The translations under genes were made by a program, and so were the position numbers. From NCBI GenBank assembly GCA_028554645.1, contig JAQOOI010000075.1, positions 868,001-932,000 on the forward strand: 64,000 nucleotides of DNA, in the 5' to 3' direction. Under the pieces are notes generated by a model. The model worked only from the letters and a program-made list of their open reading frames with translations, did not search any database and had not been told where the DNA came from. Source of the DNA: Omphalotus guepiniiformis (taxonomy: Eukaryota; Basidiomycota; Agaricomycetes; Agaricales; Omphalotaceae). Position 1 is the stretch's first letter. Each line of letters starts with the position of its first letter. Positions 12,854 to 24,039 of the stretch are shown here, piece by piece.

Positions 12854-13057
12854 GTCTAAGAGTAAAACTGGGGAACACTGCTCCGGGGGAAGACTTATAA
12901 TTTAAGATATTTTTACATGTGATTCTCAGCTCACATGCTCACGTGCTTCCGACATGTCCCAATCCGGCAACCTCGATATGCGTGCCGGCAACTGAAAATA
13001 CATTGTCATTCATTGGCTACCAGTTGGCTACACACATATGTATATGACAAAATATTT

Positions 13058-14559
13058 TCAAGCTTGTTGAACTATCCCGTCTCTCAACAATGTCTCGATT
13101 TCTACGCTTGACAACCCCAACTCCTTCAGTATCTCTTCACTGTGCTGGCCGGGTTTCAGAAGGCATGAATCGGAATTCGGGGTCGGAACGGTTATAGGAC
13201 CAGAAGGGTCTAATTTGCTCGCTTCTTCTGGCGTTAAGACTGGGACGCAGCACGCATCAGTTCCTTTGGTGACATTAACTTCCTCTGAGCGTTGACTTGA
13301 GTTCTGAATCACTTGCCATGAAAGACGCTGCTCCAATCGTCTCTCGGACGCGTCATGAACCCTTTCGCTAAAAATTGCCGGAGTTTTGGCCATTCATCCC
13401 GATTTCGGTGACTTTGAACGTTTGGGTTCCATCCAAAGGTACTTCGGAAAGACTCAGGTAATGTGTCGAGGAAAAGATGTATGAAGGTATCGAAGAAGTG
13501 AGGTTCTATACATGCAACCGTCATATACAACCCATCTTGGCAAGAATATACGTTATAGAATGGGGAGCCGCCATCCAAGAGATTCGTGCCTCGTCTTCCG
13601 GGGAACCTCCCAGTGGACGGGTTGTGGTGATGAATGAGGGGGGATGATGCGAGGTACCTCGTTCCAGAGACCTATCAAAGTCGTGAAGATCAATAAGGCA
13701 ATGGAAAAAGGTGGCAAGAACCATATTTAAGTCAACAAGTTGACCAACACCACTTTGATTGCGGGCAATTAACGCTAAGAGAATTCCCATTGCACAGGGC
13801 ATCCCTCCTCCCGCAAAGTCAGCTAAAAGATTGAGAGGAAAGCTCGGCACTTGTGTGCCAGGAAGCATCTCAGTTGAGAGTGAACATATAGGCTTTCATG
13901 AGTGCGCGGGATACTTACGGAGAGTACACCACTCAGTGCCAGATGATTGAGATCATGTCCTGGGAGTGTGATCAGACATCCGTCTGCAAAACCAACTACA
14001 TAAAGACTTGCCAGCCATATCCTTATGAGGACCTTCATGAGCCGGTCAGTTCCCTATCGACGTGCAGCACTAGAGAAGGAACCTGTTCTCGGAAACCTAG
14101 TATCGGCACCAATGAATCATCATACTGATACCTCGGTCAAGCTCTTTTATCCATACGCACCCTACAATTCTAGCATAAATCAGTCTTTTATTCAACCCCT
14201 TCTCCTCACTAAGAAAGACGTCTGGATCAAATCCAAGCCGCTCCATCACGCCCGGTCGATATGGATCAATCAGCACGTCTGAGGATGCTATCATCCTCGT
14301 CAACAGCTCGCGTCCACTGAATACTTTAGGATTGATTGCCAAAGATCGTTTGCCGCGACACAGTACGTCTAATGTCGAAGAAGAGAGGCGATCAATGCGA
14401 ATTACAGAGGCGCCGTGGTCTGCTAAGACGAGCCCGGCGAATGGGCCTGGAGCAAGACCGGCGAACTGAAGCAAGCCAACATCTGTAAGCCATACTTATG
14501 AGATGAAGACGTTTATTCCACTTACTTACTTCAATCACTTTGATACCTCGAAGGGCCAT
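13058..14559 (-). CDS. Family III CoA-transferase, alpha-methylacyl-CoA racemase-like, copy 1
   Basis: A CaiB/BaiF (family III) protein close to alpha-methylacyl-CoA racemase, which flips the 2-methyl centre of branched acyl-CoA so that beta-oxidation can proceed. The start at 14559 gives [10 protein letters not shown], spliced to [18 protein letters not shown]; an upstream in-frame ATG at 14658 is less likely because the family starts at this point. Other family marks are [49 protein letters not shown] (the His after AG is the catalytic base position in the family), [15 protein letters not shown] and [17 protein letters not shown]. The C-terminus is DGIVQQA, with no PTS1, unlike copy 2. The intron inside the MAG-HD codons (13960-14011) starts with GCAAGT instead of GT. 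Every exon has a counterpart in copy 2, showing a tandem duplication. Product and substrate are inferred from the family only. Confidence 0.86.
13960..14011 (-). other. GC-AG intron in racemase-like copy 1
   Basis: Splicing between GATATGGCTG and GACATGATC is required to read [14 protein letters not shown]. The intron begins GCAAGT, a consensus GC-type donor, and ends CCCAG. The paralog has GTACGA at exactly the same site (intron 16907-16955). Confidence 0.8.
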
Positions 14560-15931
14560 ATCAACCTGTTGGTGAAGAAGAAAGTTCAGATGGCATGAAG
14601 GCGAGAATGCTGACAGCGAACTGTATAAGACACATGACGAGCCTGAGGAAACCTTCATCGAAGAGGAGTCATCTTTTCAATTCTCGTCTCTAAACGGTGA
14701 AGCACCTTGAAGCACCTTCGGTAGGGAGAGCCCATGGGTGCGCCTCTCATTATTAACTGTTTAGAATCCTTTTTATTACCTGCATCGTGGCTCTGACATC
14801 CAAGATATTCCTGAAGGATCAGCTGTATACATCTACCTTATTTATTCGAACACTCCAACCTTTTCAGTAATGGTTGCGGCTTTCGACTTGAGCTTGATGC
14901 ATTGATGGGCCAGTTTAGTTTCTCTCACACGTTCGACGGTTCTGGTTAATATCCTTACAACGTATTGGCTTACAGCACGAGACCCGAAGCACACGATCCT
15001 GCTTGAGACAACAGGCTCGGAGAGTCTATACGTACGGACCTTGTTGAGCCTTTTCCGCATCGATACTAATGTAATTTCAACAGCTTTGACACTGTCGAAG
15101 ATCTCCCTAGTACAAGTCAGGTGTCAAGGGATGGTCATGAAACGAACTTGGGTGCTATCCTTGGTGGCATCGTCGGCGTATTATCATAATGGCCTCTGAT
15201 TTCAGTACGGCGTTCTCAGCCTTGATCTTGCGACCCGTATCTCTGTGCTTACACAACGAATGTCAGGCCCTGGACAGAATGGAACCATTGTCAATGTCAA
15301 TGAGAATTGTCAGGCTGTTTCTTATAGCGCTCAACGAGAATGAGCTGATGAACATAGGTGCATCTAGTGCCAACCGGCTGAAATTAAGCCCCGTCGTTCT
15401 CTCTCCGGGGTCGAGGATAGTGTCTGCACCCGACTTGCATATTCCTTCTAGTTAGTAGTGACAACAGTGGCAAGCATCATTGTTGCTAGTACCGTTCTTG
15501 GAAACTTTGCATACAGTACCATCCTGCCAATCGCACTGAATTGTTGAGCCCTCATAAATGGATTCTCGTTAGAGTTACCACGAGCTTTTGCCTACACTGA
15601 CCTGGATATTCGATCCTGTCTGAATTCTGGAACTGCATACACCCCGGGGGTCCAAGAGTAGCACAACTTTTTTGTTTGTAGACCAGGACGTGTATCACCT
15701 CTCTCGTTGATATTATGGGCCTGTATCCTTGATACGCCGCTCGGCGTTAGTCCAGAATTCTTTGATGAGCACAGACTTGGATCCTCGGATGAATACAAGG
15801 GACAGGCCTTCATATGCCGGACCTATTGATGTAGTGATTATAGAAAACACATCACGTCTGAGAGAAAGAAAGACGGTCTGATTTTTCAAGAGAATCACGA
15901 GAACGATGAATTTATGCTATTGTGATCTCTC
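14560..15931. other. Spacer between the racemase-like copies, possible gene relics
   Basis: About 1.4 kb with no gene I can support. The right part of the minus strand has short frames interrupted by stops, including a segment reading GSTIQCDWQDGTVCKVS (about 15490-15560) and AYEGLSLVFIRGSKSVLIKE (about 15750-15815). On the plus strand near 15150-15173 the short string LGAILGGIVGVLS looks like the start of a membrane segment. These could be remains of a decayed gene or chance; nothing joins them into one frame. Confidence 0.35.
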
Positions 15932-17481
15932 TTACAACTTGGATTTTGCAACCTCTATAGCTCCCTGCTTCACTAACGTTCTGTATTCTTCATCCGTCAG
16001 ACCGATCTCTCGAAGAATTTCATCGGTGTGTTTTCCCGGCGATAGGTGGTAGTCGTGTGAGGTGATGTGTGTTGAGTTTCCAAAGCTGACGACCTTGGGA
16101 TGAGGAAGAGGGATAGGTAATTTCGAAGGCCTCAGTTCGCTTGCTTCTTCTGGCGTTAAGATGGGGACACAACAAGCCTCGGTGCCTTACAAAGGTAGAA
16201 TCAATGAATGAAAGGGAAGTCGTCTCAGAATTAGTTCAACCTACCATAGAAGATGCGACCCCATTCATCCCGTGTCCGTGTCACGAACCCTCTCTCCAGA
16301 TAATCCTTCAGCCTAGGCCACTCGTCGTGTGCAGATTGTGTAGATGCATCTGGAGTCCAGCCGTGAAGATCCTTATATTCCTCGGGAAGTGAATTGACAA
16401 ATTTTTCGATGAAGACCTTGAAAAACTGAGGCTCTAGACACCCGACTGAAATATAGCCACCATCTTTGCAAGTATAAACATTGTAGAATGGTGCACCACC
16501 ATCAAGGAGATTTGTCCCTCGATCCCCAGAGAACATTCCGCTCGAGGAATCTGCACGATGAATCAGAGGGAATGAGGACACGTATCGTACCCCAGAGACC
16601 TGTTGCCAATGTCAGAATAAGATGGCTGTAGATACGCGTCAAGGAATTCAAACACCATATCTGCGTCGATGATCTGCCCCCGACCGCTGCGATTCCGTTC
16701 GAATAAAGCTAAGATGATTCCAAGCGCACAGGTCAGACCTCCTCCAGCGAAATCAGCCAAGAGATTCAGCGGGAATATGGGCCGTTTAGAAGAGCCGGGA
16801 AGCATCTAGAGGTACATAACGCCCTTAGCTTCATAGATCATTGAAGGAGAGAGGCCTTCGCCTACAGACAGAACACCACTCAGAGCCAGATAATTTATGT
16901 CATGACCTGAATTCCGTAAATACAATATGCAATATTGAACACAGGATTCTCGTACCAGCCATATCCTTATGGGAGCCTAAAGATCATTCGAGTTTACGTT
17001 TCTGAACTGAAACAAAATAATGCACCTTCTCTCGGAAACCTTGGAATCAGGAGGTCAGGAAAACTCGCATCGGGGTAGAGATAGGCAATGTACCCAACAA
17101 TCCTAGCATAAACGAGTCTCTCATTTAGACCTGGCTTCCCTTCTTCTCCTAAGAAAACATTAGGTCCAAGTCCCAGTCGTTCCATCACACCCGGTCGAAA
17201 CGGGTCAATCAGTACGTCCGAGGATGCAATGAATCTCCTCAGCACCTCGCACCCACTGGGGACCTTGGGATTGATAGTGAGTGAGCGTTTGTTACGACAA
17301 AGTACATCCATAGAGGTAGAATATAGTCTGTCGATACGCGTAACGCTAGCACCGTTGTCGGCCAATACGAGACCTGCAAAGGGTCCTGGCGCGAGGGCAG
17401 CAAACTGAACGGAATGAGCATGGATCTGAGTGAGAAGCAATGTATGCATACCTCTACGACTTTGATGCCTTGTAAAGCCAT
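15932..17481 (-). CDS. Family III CoA-transferase, alpha-methylacyl-CoA racemase-like, copy 2 (PTS1)
   Basis: Tandem paralog of the preceding gene, same strand, same domain order and same intron positions. The start at 17481 gives [10 protein letters not shown] joined to [18 protein letters not shown]. Then follow [51 protein letters not shown] (catalytic His position conserved), [49 protein letters not shown] and [20 protein letters not shown]. The C-terminus is EVAKSKL: SKL is a canonical type 1 peroxisomal targeting signal. All introns seen have GT-AG ends. The role is inferred as epimerisation of 2-methyl-acyl-CoA in the peroxisome, feeding the nearby dehydrogenase; another CoA-transferase activity of the same superfamily cannot be excluded. 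Confidence 0.88.
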
Positions 17482-17940
17482 TAATCGTTGGTAAAGCTAT
17501 CAGGAAAGGATTGCATGATGCGCTTGTGAAAAGTGGGCCGGCAAGCGAGTATGTGGTATAAAGCCGAAGGTTTTGGAAGATCAAGACACGAGATCTGTTG
17601 ATGCTTTGCTAAATAAACCTTTGCGCTTCAATCATTTTATTCAACTCACCGACTCAACGCCTCTCGCAACCTAAATTGCCCTCCTTCGATGTTGAACTCG
17701 ACGTTGAACGTTGAACGTTTCCGGCTACGCGGTGCGGTTGGTGGCGTAATCACGATCACGTGGATATCTGCGACCCTGTCCCTGGCTTCTTGCTTGAAAT
17801 CCTATGACCTTCTATACGCGTTTCCACTTCCATTGCGCGGTCCGCCAAATGAATTTGTCTGCCAGATGAATTTTTCATTCCTTATTTAATAACAGTTGTG
17901 TCGAAACCATTGCAGTTGAACGACCTGGATAGAGCCCACC
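17482..17940. other. Divergent promoter region between racemase-like copy 2 and the GH79 gene
   Basis: No gene is supported in these 459 bp. Both neighbours start at the edges and point outward, so both promoters lie here. Around 17690-17715 a short near-repeat occurs (GTTGAACTCGACGTTGAACG followed by another TTGAACG). Confidence 0.5.
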
Positions 17941-20053
17941 ATGAAACCCTCGTGTACCTCTCTTCTTACTCTTGCTCTTAGTTCAATTAGCGTAGCACAA
18001 ACGACCTTGGTGCTGAAAGGTCCTTCTGGACTGCCTGCCACTGCGTCTCATCAACTTCATCCGTCTCTGGCGAGCTTCAGCATCGAAACAGCATTCTTCA
18101 TCTCTTACGTCGGTAATGTCTCAAATCCCAACAACCTGACAAGAAATTTGCTCGAAAACCTTAAAGACCGTGTTGGAGTGCCCGCGGAGGTCCGAATTGG
18201 GGGTATAACAGCTGATTCAACTTATTGGAACGCGTCGCTCGATGCTGCGATATTCAACTTTGTTGATGATTCTGGGGCTTTGCAGAATACGACTATTGGA
18301 CCTGGTTTTTGGGATGCTGCTCGCGAACTACTGCCTAAAGGAACAAAGATCACTGTTACTCTGGTATGTGTGATGGGTGACTGTACTATCTTCATTCTGC
18401 TCATCGCTGCCCTTAGGATTTGCAAGATCTGAATTACACCGGTGCTTTGGAGGTTGCAGAGTCTGCTGTTCGAGGATTACCAGGACAGGTGGCTGCTTTC
18501 GAGAGCAAGTACCTTGCTGATGTCTTGTTTGAACTCATTATAACACCTCTTCTGCAGTCGGAAACGAACCGGACCATTATCTCTCCTTCACGCCGCAGAA
18601 TTACTCGAATATATGGGAGGTATGTACGTTCATGCACGACAGTCACGACCTCTATCAATGATTCGTCTAGCCCTGGTCTGAAAATATATCAGCCGCATTG
18701 AACATTTCTATGCCAATGTTCCAACTCGGTGCTACGGCAGAGGATCCTCTTTGGCCCTATGATACCCCGGCTGCGAACGCACAATTAGACTGTGTGAGCG
18801 CCCTAGCTGCTGGAGCTAATAATGCTAGCACAGTTGAATGGTGCAGCGAGCACACCTACCAGTACAGTGTAGGTCGTACTGTATTGATCATGTTTTCTTC
18901 TGTCGTAATGGCAAGCTTAGGTTTGTGATCTTGCAAGAACTGCAGTGGCTACCCTTCCCAATCTAGTGAGTGAAACCTCCTTCAAGTCGGCTAGCCGTAC
19001 ATTATTCATTTCAACGTGCGATCGCAGGTGAACCACACGCGCTTAGCACAGTGAGAACCTACTCAATTTGTTAACGAGATACTGTGTCGAAGGTATTCTT
19101 ATTGCAGGTATCTTGACCTCTGGCAGCCCCGAATCAGTTCTGTCCGAGAACAGCTTGGATCACAAGCCTTTGTAATTGGTATCCGCGCGCTCTTTTTCAA
19201 GCTCCATCTTTTCACCAAATCTGATTGGCCTTTTCTTAGGAGAATATAATTCAGTGTCGTGTTCAGGACGTGATGGTGTGAGCAACACGTTCGGACAGGC
19301 ATTGTGGCTGCTTGACACGACATTTTATGCTGCGTCGATCAATGTTTCCAGGTCGGACATCTTATTTATCTCTCTGGTGGTCGTATTGAATTCAGCCCCT
19401 TCAGGCTCTATATCCATCAAGGTGGCCCGCTCGCATTGCAAAGCTCCCAGCAACTGAACCATGGCGGTCTTAGTTTATATGACCTATGGTCTGAACTTGT
19501 TTATTGACCTGGGTCGAACTTCCCTAACATCGCAGACAGGTACCCAATAGATAATTTAAACGGACCGATACAAGTCTTTCCGTCATACTCCGCCTATCTA
19601 TTTGTGGCGGAAACCATCGGACAATCGAGGAGTCTACGAATAGCCAACATTTATCCTGGGAGACAGTCGAATGGTTCTACTATAACCACCGCTGGCGGAG
19701 ATACTTCGGCCGGACAATTGGTCGCTTATGGTTTCTGGGACGATGCCGAACCGTCCAGACAACGATTTCCAGCAAAGCTTGCTCTACTGAATCTGCAAAT
19801 ATTCAATCAGACTCAGAACGAGACCCGGCCATCCTCTACTTTTGATATCTCCGCGTTTCTTCCTTCCGATGCTACTCGTTATGCCATCCGGCGGCTGCAG
19901 GCTCCTGGAGCAGATGTCAAGGCAGCGAATCTTACTAAGTGGGCAGGTCAAACATATGAGTATGGAGTGGCAAGTGGATCTGTTGTGGAGGAAACGATGA
20001 GCGGTGGCTCAGTAGAGGTCCAGGCTTCGGAAGCTGCGCTGATTATCTTTTGA
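17941..20053 (+). CDS. Secreted glycoside hydrolase family 79-like (beta-glucuronidase type)
   Basis: A predicted extracellular retaining glycosidase. The N-terminus MKPSCTSLLTLALSSISVAQ is a signal peptide. The catalytic domain reads FSIETAFFISYVGN, VRIGGITADSTYW and KITVTLDLQDLNYTGA. The acid/base motif EIGNEPDHYLSF is formed across a GC-AG intron (18505-18557). Next come NISMPMFQLG, STVEWCSEHTYQYS and the nucleophile segment FVIGEYNSVSCSG (Glu in GEYN), followed by DGVSNTFGQALWLLDT and LYIHQGGPLALQSS. A C-terminal beta-domain runs to the TGA at 20051-20053. Nine or so short introns are needed. One near 19490-19550 must use a weak donor (GTCTGA) to keep DLWYPIDN in frame. Fungal GH79 enzymes act on glucuronic-acid-containing glycans such as arabinogalactan-protein side chains; the exact substrate is inferred from the family. 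Confidence 0.85.
18505..18557 (+). other. GC-AG intron at the GH79 acid/base motif
   Basis: The only splice that yields AAFEIGNEPDHY joins GAG-A to TC-GGA-AAC-GAA. The intron starts GCAAGT and ends CTGCAG. No phase-compatible GT donor exists nearby (the GTACCT four bases on gives the wrong phase). Confidence 0.8.
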
Positions 20054-20466
20054 TGGTCGCGATCCTGAATTTTAACTTCAAGTACAAGAAACAGTTTAGG
20101 AGATGTACATAAATGCAGCAAAAATACTGTAACTCAGTGCTTCAGGTGCGAAGTTACGTAATAAGTTGAGAGAGGCTGCTTATCTGCTAAATTTAGTCAA
20201 GGATAGCATCCATATAAGGAAATTAGTGATGGATTAATTGGCTGGGTCGTCATAGTGAGGACACCACGAAAAGTAAGAAAAATGATATCCCCATGGCCAA
20301 AATCCACTTTCCTCTCAACTTGTACATCCGACATCTTGCAGGTATTGCTCCTTCTTTCATCTTGAAGCATACCTCAAGATTGTCTCTCTCTCTCTCTTGT
20401 CGTTCTTTCTAATTCACGCTCTTTTTCGGCAACACGACCAAAAAGTTTATTCTTTCAAGACATATA
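20054..20466. other. Intergenic, promoter of the SH3 membrane protein gene
   Basis: No coding frame is supported. A CT-rich tract (TCTCTCTCTCTCTT at about 20384-20397) lies some 70 bp before the next start codon, typical of fungal promoters and leaders. Confidence 0.55.
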
Positions 20467-21441
20467 ATGTCCCCATTCTCCCTTCGCGCTCGCGATGACT
20501 CTTCAGACGACTCGTCATCTCTTCAGCCTACATATATCGCAGGAATTGTACTTGCGGGTGTTATAGTTGCAGGTGTCATCTTGTGGCTTGCGATTAGGCA
20601 GTATCGTCAACGCTCCAAGAACAGGAGAGACGAAGAACGTGGGGCTGCTTTTCTCTCTGTTCGCGGCATCATTAAAGAAGGAGATTTGCAAAACGAGAAA
20701 GAGTCGCTCCCCGAGTTAGTCTTCCTATTTTCAAAGTCAAAGTTATTCTAATATCGGTATCACAGAAGTTCGCATGCTTTCAAAGGCAATACTTTCTCCC
20801 GCACCCAGATCACCCCGTCTATTGTTCTACCCGACAAAGTCCTCACTCGAGAACCCACCTCTACGGAGGTTTTAGAGTACCACCGCCAATCCGGCACCTT
20901 TCCTCGTCCTTTTGCTCCCAAGCCTTTCTCTTTTGCATTGTCTGCTGGTGGAGAGACAACCAAGAGTCAGCCAACGCCTCCCGATAGATCTTCCTGGGTT
21001 CGCCAGTCTTTCATGAGCACCAGCAGTGCTCGAAGCCGTTACTCTGTGATGTCTTCGAGTTCCTCAGTCGATTCCTCTCCTACCACGGGCAGCCTACGTA
21101 AAGTGCGACAGCTTTTCAACCCGGTCCTTCCGGACGAGCTTCTCATCAACCTTGGCGACAAATTGACCGTGGTCCAGTCGTTTGATGACGGTTGGTGCGT
21201 AGTCGGCAGAGAGGCCAGCATCTTTGCTCAGACTGCCAAGTCGTTGTTCAAGTCCGCTTCCGGTGCTCCAGCTGACAGCGATGTAGAGCTTGGTGTTGTG
21301 CCGGCATGGTGTTTCCTGAAACCCACCAAGGGTTTGAAAGCGGAAAGGCCGATGCGAAGTACTAGCTTAGGCATTACCGTTCAGATGGACGGACCTGGTT
21401 TCTCCTCTCGAGAGGAGATCATCTCGTGGTCAAATTTCTGA
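20467..21441 (+). CDS. Single-pass membrane protein with C-terminal SH3 domain
   Basis: Two exons (20467-20714 and 20766-21441). The N-terminus is short, Ser/Asp-rich and without a signal peptide. One membrane helix follows at about residues 22-44 (YIAGIVLAGVIVAGVILWLA), then a basic stop-transfer stretch (RQYRQRSKNRR). The cytoplasmic part has a long Ser/Thr/Pro-rich linker and an SH3 fold near the C-terminus: VRQLFNPVLPDELLINLGD, LTVVQSFDDGWCVVGRE and, after a short insert, GVVPAWCFLKP. The ALYDY-type strand is modified (RQLFNP), but the DGW and the VPAWCF ending are clear. This layout is common in basidiomycetes and recalls the yeast fusion protein Fus1, though I see no direct evidence for a mating role. 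Ligands would be proline-rich proteins. Confidence 0.78.
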
Positions 21442-22265
21442 GTTCCTTATGTGATCGTCATGGTCACCAACTCGTCCTGCTTGCTCAATTCCTCCCTCCC
21501 CCCCCTCTCCTTGCCCCATATATACCTTGCAGTAATCCCACATCGCATTTATATGTATGGCACTAGTTGCTGTATACCCCTGTTACCCATCCATCAAATC
21601 AATCTTATGGCACCTTCGTTGCTCATCTAAATACCATGTCCAGCAGGTCCTGCGGTTCTCTTCCTGGAGCAGGCTTTTCCAACCTTTTTGTATATACATA
21701 CTGTCCCTCACTTGCAGTTGTATCACTTGCCGTAAGTTTTTCGCTCTTGACATGAAGATCAAGATACTTTTTGTTCGTAGCTCTATCACCCTATACGAGG
21801 GGACAAAGGTCGTGAGCTTGTGTATGCATTGTACTCAGTACTGTATTGAAGCGAGTGCTGTTTATCTTGCGTTCGGCGGTACTTTGCTAAGGGCAGGAGA
21901 TAGGAGGAGATCTGAAGTAAGGAGATCGATCTCATTGAGGAGAGGATCTGAAAAACTCAGCTTTGACATGCTGAACGGCTGAAATGTACATTCAGTCGCC
22001 TAATCCCGGGAATTACGCATCAAATAGGAAGTATTTGGTACTCAGTTGGTACTTACTGGTACCTACTGTTATTGATCTGTGTTCCTGTTCAAACGTTCAC
22101 CTAAAATTATATGTATCGATTCATCAGCATGCCATTCGGCAATTTCAGGCAGGCATAGCAGTATAGTAAGTCGAAAATGACATCAGCCTTAGAACAATCG
22201 CTGACAAAACTGCCCTCCCACAGAACATATAAACTCGATACTATACGATTACCCTTCACTTCATC
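21442..22265. other. Intergenic region with short GGTAC-containing repeat
   Basis: No gene supported in 824 bp; open frames at 21557-21982 lack domains or splice logic. Notable are a C-rich tract (21494-21516) and three imperfect ~11-bp tandem copies of TTGGTACTYAG-like sequence at 22035-22067. Confidence 0.5.
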
Positions 22266-23664
22266 ATGGCAAAGGAAATAAAGATCCTTATGACTGGTGT
22301 CACCGGTACGTTCATAATTCATACCAAGACTCCAGAATACAGAATATTGAATACCCATCAGGTTACATCGGTGGCACCGTATTATGTCGCTTCATGCAAC
22401 GGCCTGACTACGCGTCCATGGACATTCGAGCCATCGTTCGTTCAGCAGAAAAGGCAGAAAAGTTCAAGTCACAGTTTGGTATTATGCCTATTGTTGGGTC
22501 CCACTCGGATATTCCGCTCATGGAGAAGGCGGCTTCGGAGGTGGACGTGGTTATTGCTATGGTATGTCTGGTACTTATTCTCATTTAGAGCTGAGGCCTG
22601 AGGTGTTGAGTGTCCCCCCCTTGTAGGCGGACTGCGACGATGTGGACGCTGCGGAAGGAACGCTGAAGGGACTTAAAAAACGATTTGAGGCGACTGGGAA
22701 GCAGCCTATCTTTATCAATACTGTATGTATCGAATCTTCTAGAACATGTATGTGTACTGGCAGGTCTGATCTGTGTGTGTTTAGTCCGGCACAGGTGTGT
22801 TGGCGGACAACGCAGCTGGCCAGTACGCAGCCGAAACTATATGGGACGATGCGAACCCTGATCAGATGGAGACATTAAAGCCAACGCAACCTCATCGACC
22901 TGTTGATTTGAAAATTGTCGCTGCTGATGCCGCGGGTAAGTACCAAAAGTATTGGTGTATTTAGAGCATGAACCGAGTCAACTCTTTGTTCATAGGTTAT
23001 GTGAAGACTTATATCTTACTGCCCCCAACAATCTGGGCCATCGCTAAAGGCCCCTTGTTCGAAGCTGGACTGTCTAACCCCCACTCGATTCAGATCCCTG
23101 CGCTCATTCGCGCTTCACTTGATCGTAAACAAGGGGGTATGGTCGGCGAGGGAAAGAATATTTGGCACAACGTCGAAGTGCACGAGCGTAAGTGAACTGT
23201 CACTTTGTTGTTCTCCACATTGATGATTCCATATATCCAGTCTCTGAGCTGTACAGTATCCTCTTTGACGCAGCACAGGCAGGTTCCGCGCGACACGGAC
23301 GCGAGGGGTATTACTTTGGCGCGAACGAGGACCATACGCTATATGATGTTGGCAAAGCAATCGGAGGCGCGCTGTTGAGAATTGGCAAGGCATCGAGTAC
23401 AGAGCCAACAACGTTTACAAAGGAAGAGATTGATAAATATTTTGCTGTGCGTCCTCTCTATTCTTCCCCCCCTTGACAGGCTCTGTTCTGATAGTAGTTC
23501 AGGGGTCAAATTACCTTGGGAGCAACTCGCGCTGTAAATCGACACAATCGTGGGCTCTAGGCTGGAAGCCCAAGAAGACCACAAAGGATATGCTGGAGAG
23601 TATCTACTCTGAATTGGAGGCAGTGATTAAACTAAATCTTCCTGCGGAATCAAAGAAGCTCTGA
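22266..23664 (+). CDS. NAD(P)-binding Rossmann protein, NmrA/epimerase-like
   Basis: An atypical short-chain dehydrogenase-type protein. The first exon ends in LMTGVT and splices to GYIGGTVLCRF, giving the glycine-rich nucleotide-binding motif TGVTGYIGG at residues 10-18. Then come the second strand (DIRAIVRSAEKAEKF), the turn DVVIAM, FINTSGTGVLADNAAGQYA, and YVKTYILLPPTIWAIAKGPL, where the usual YxxxK can only be approximated. NIWHNVEVHEVSELY, GREGYYFGANEDHTLYDVG and ESIYSELEAVIKLNL complete the fold. About six introns of 50-60 bp are implied. The C-terminus SKKL is not a peroxisomal signal. Proteins of this type in basidiomycetes are usually annotated only as NAD-dependent epimerase/dehydratase-like; the substrate is unknown. 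It converges with the Bsd2-like gene. Confidence 0.78.
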
Positions 23665-24039
23665 GCAGATTGAGTCAAATTGTAGATTCATTCTGTAGCG
23701 ACTGTATCAGTATACAACTCTTCCTGCTGAGGTTGTGAGTTTGAGATTGGAATTGATGACGTAGAGACGTAACTCGAGCAAAATAAAATATTGTTGAGGC
23801 GAATTGAAATAAGTAGTAGGACAATTAAATATCAGCAAAAAGTTACATCCACTTCAAAGAAATAGCAATAAAAAATGCTTTTAAGGGTCTGAACGAATAC
23901 CCAACTGTTCAACCCTGCAGCGGTTAATAATGGCAAATGAACGAATGTTTGCATTACATCAGTTCAAAGCTGGCTTTCACCTAATGATCCAGGGGTATAC
24001 ACTCCTCGCGAGCTCTGCCCTTCAACAATTCCCCAGTTT
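23665..24039. other. Convergent 3' intergenic region
   Basis: Both neighbouring genes end toward this 375-bp A/T-rich stretch. It should hold both polyadenylation regions. No gene seen. Confidence 0.5.
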
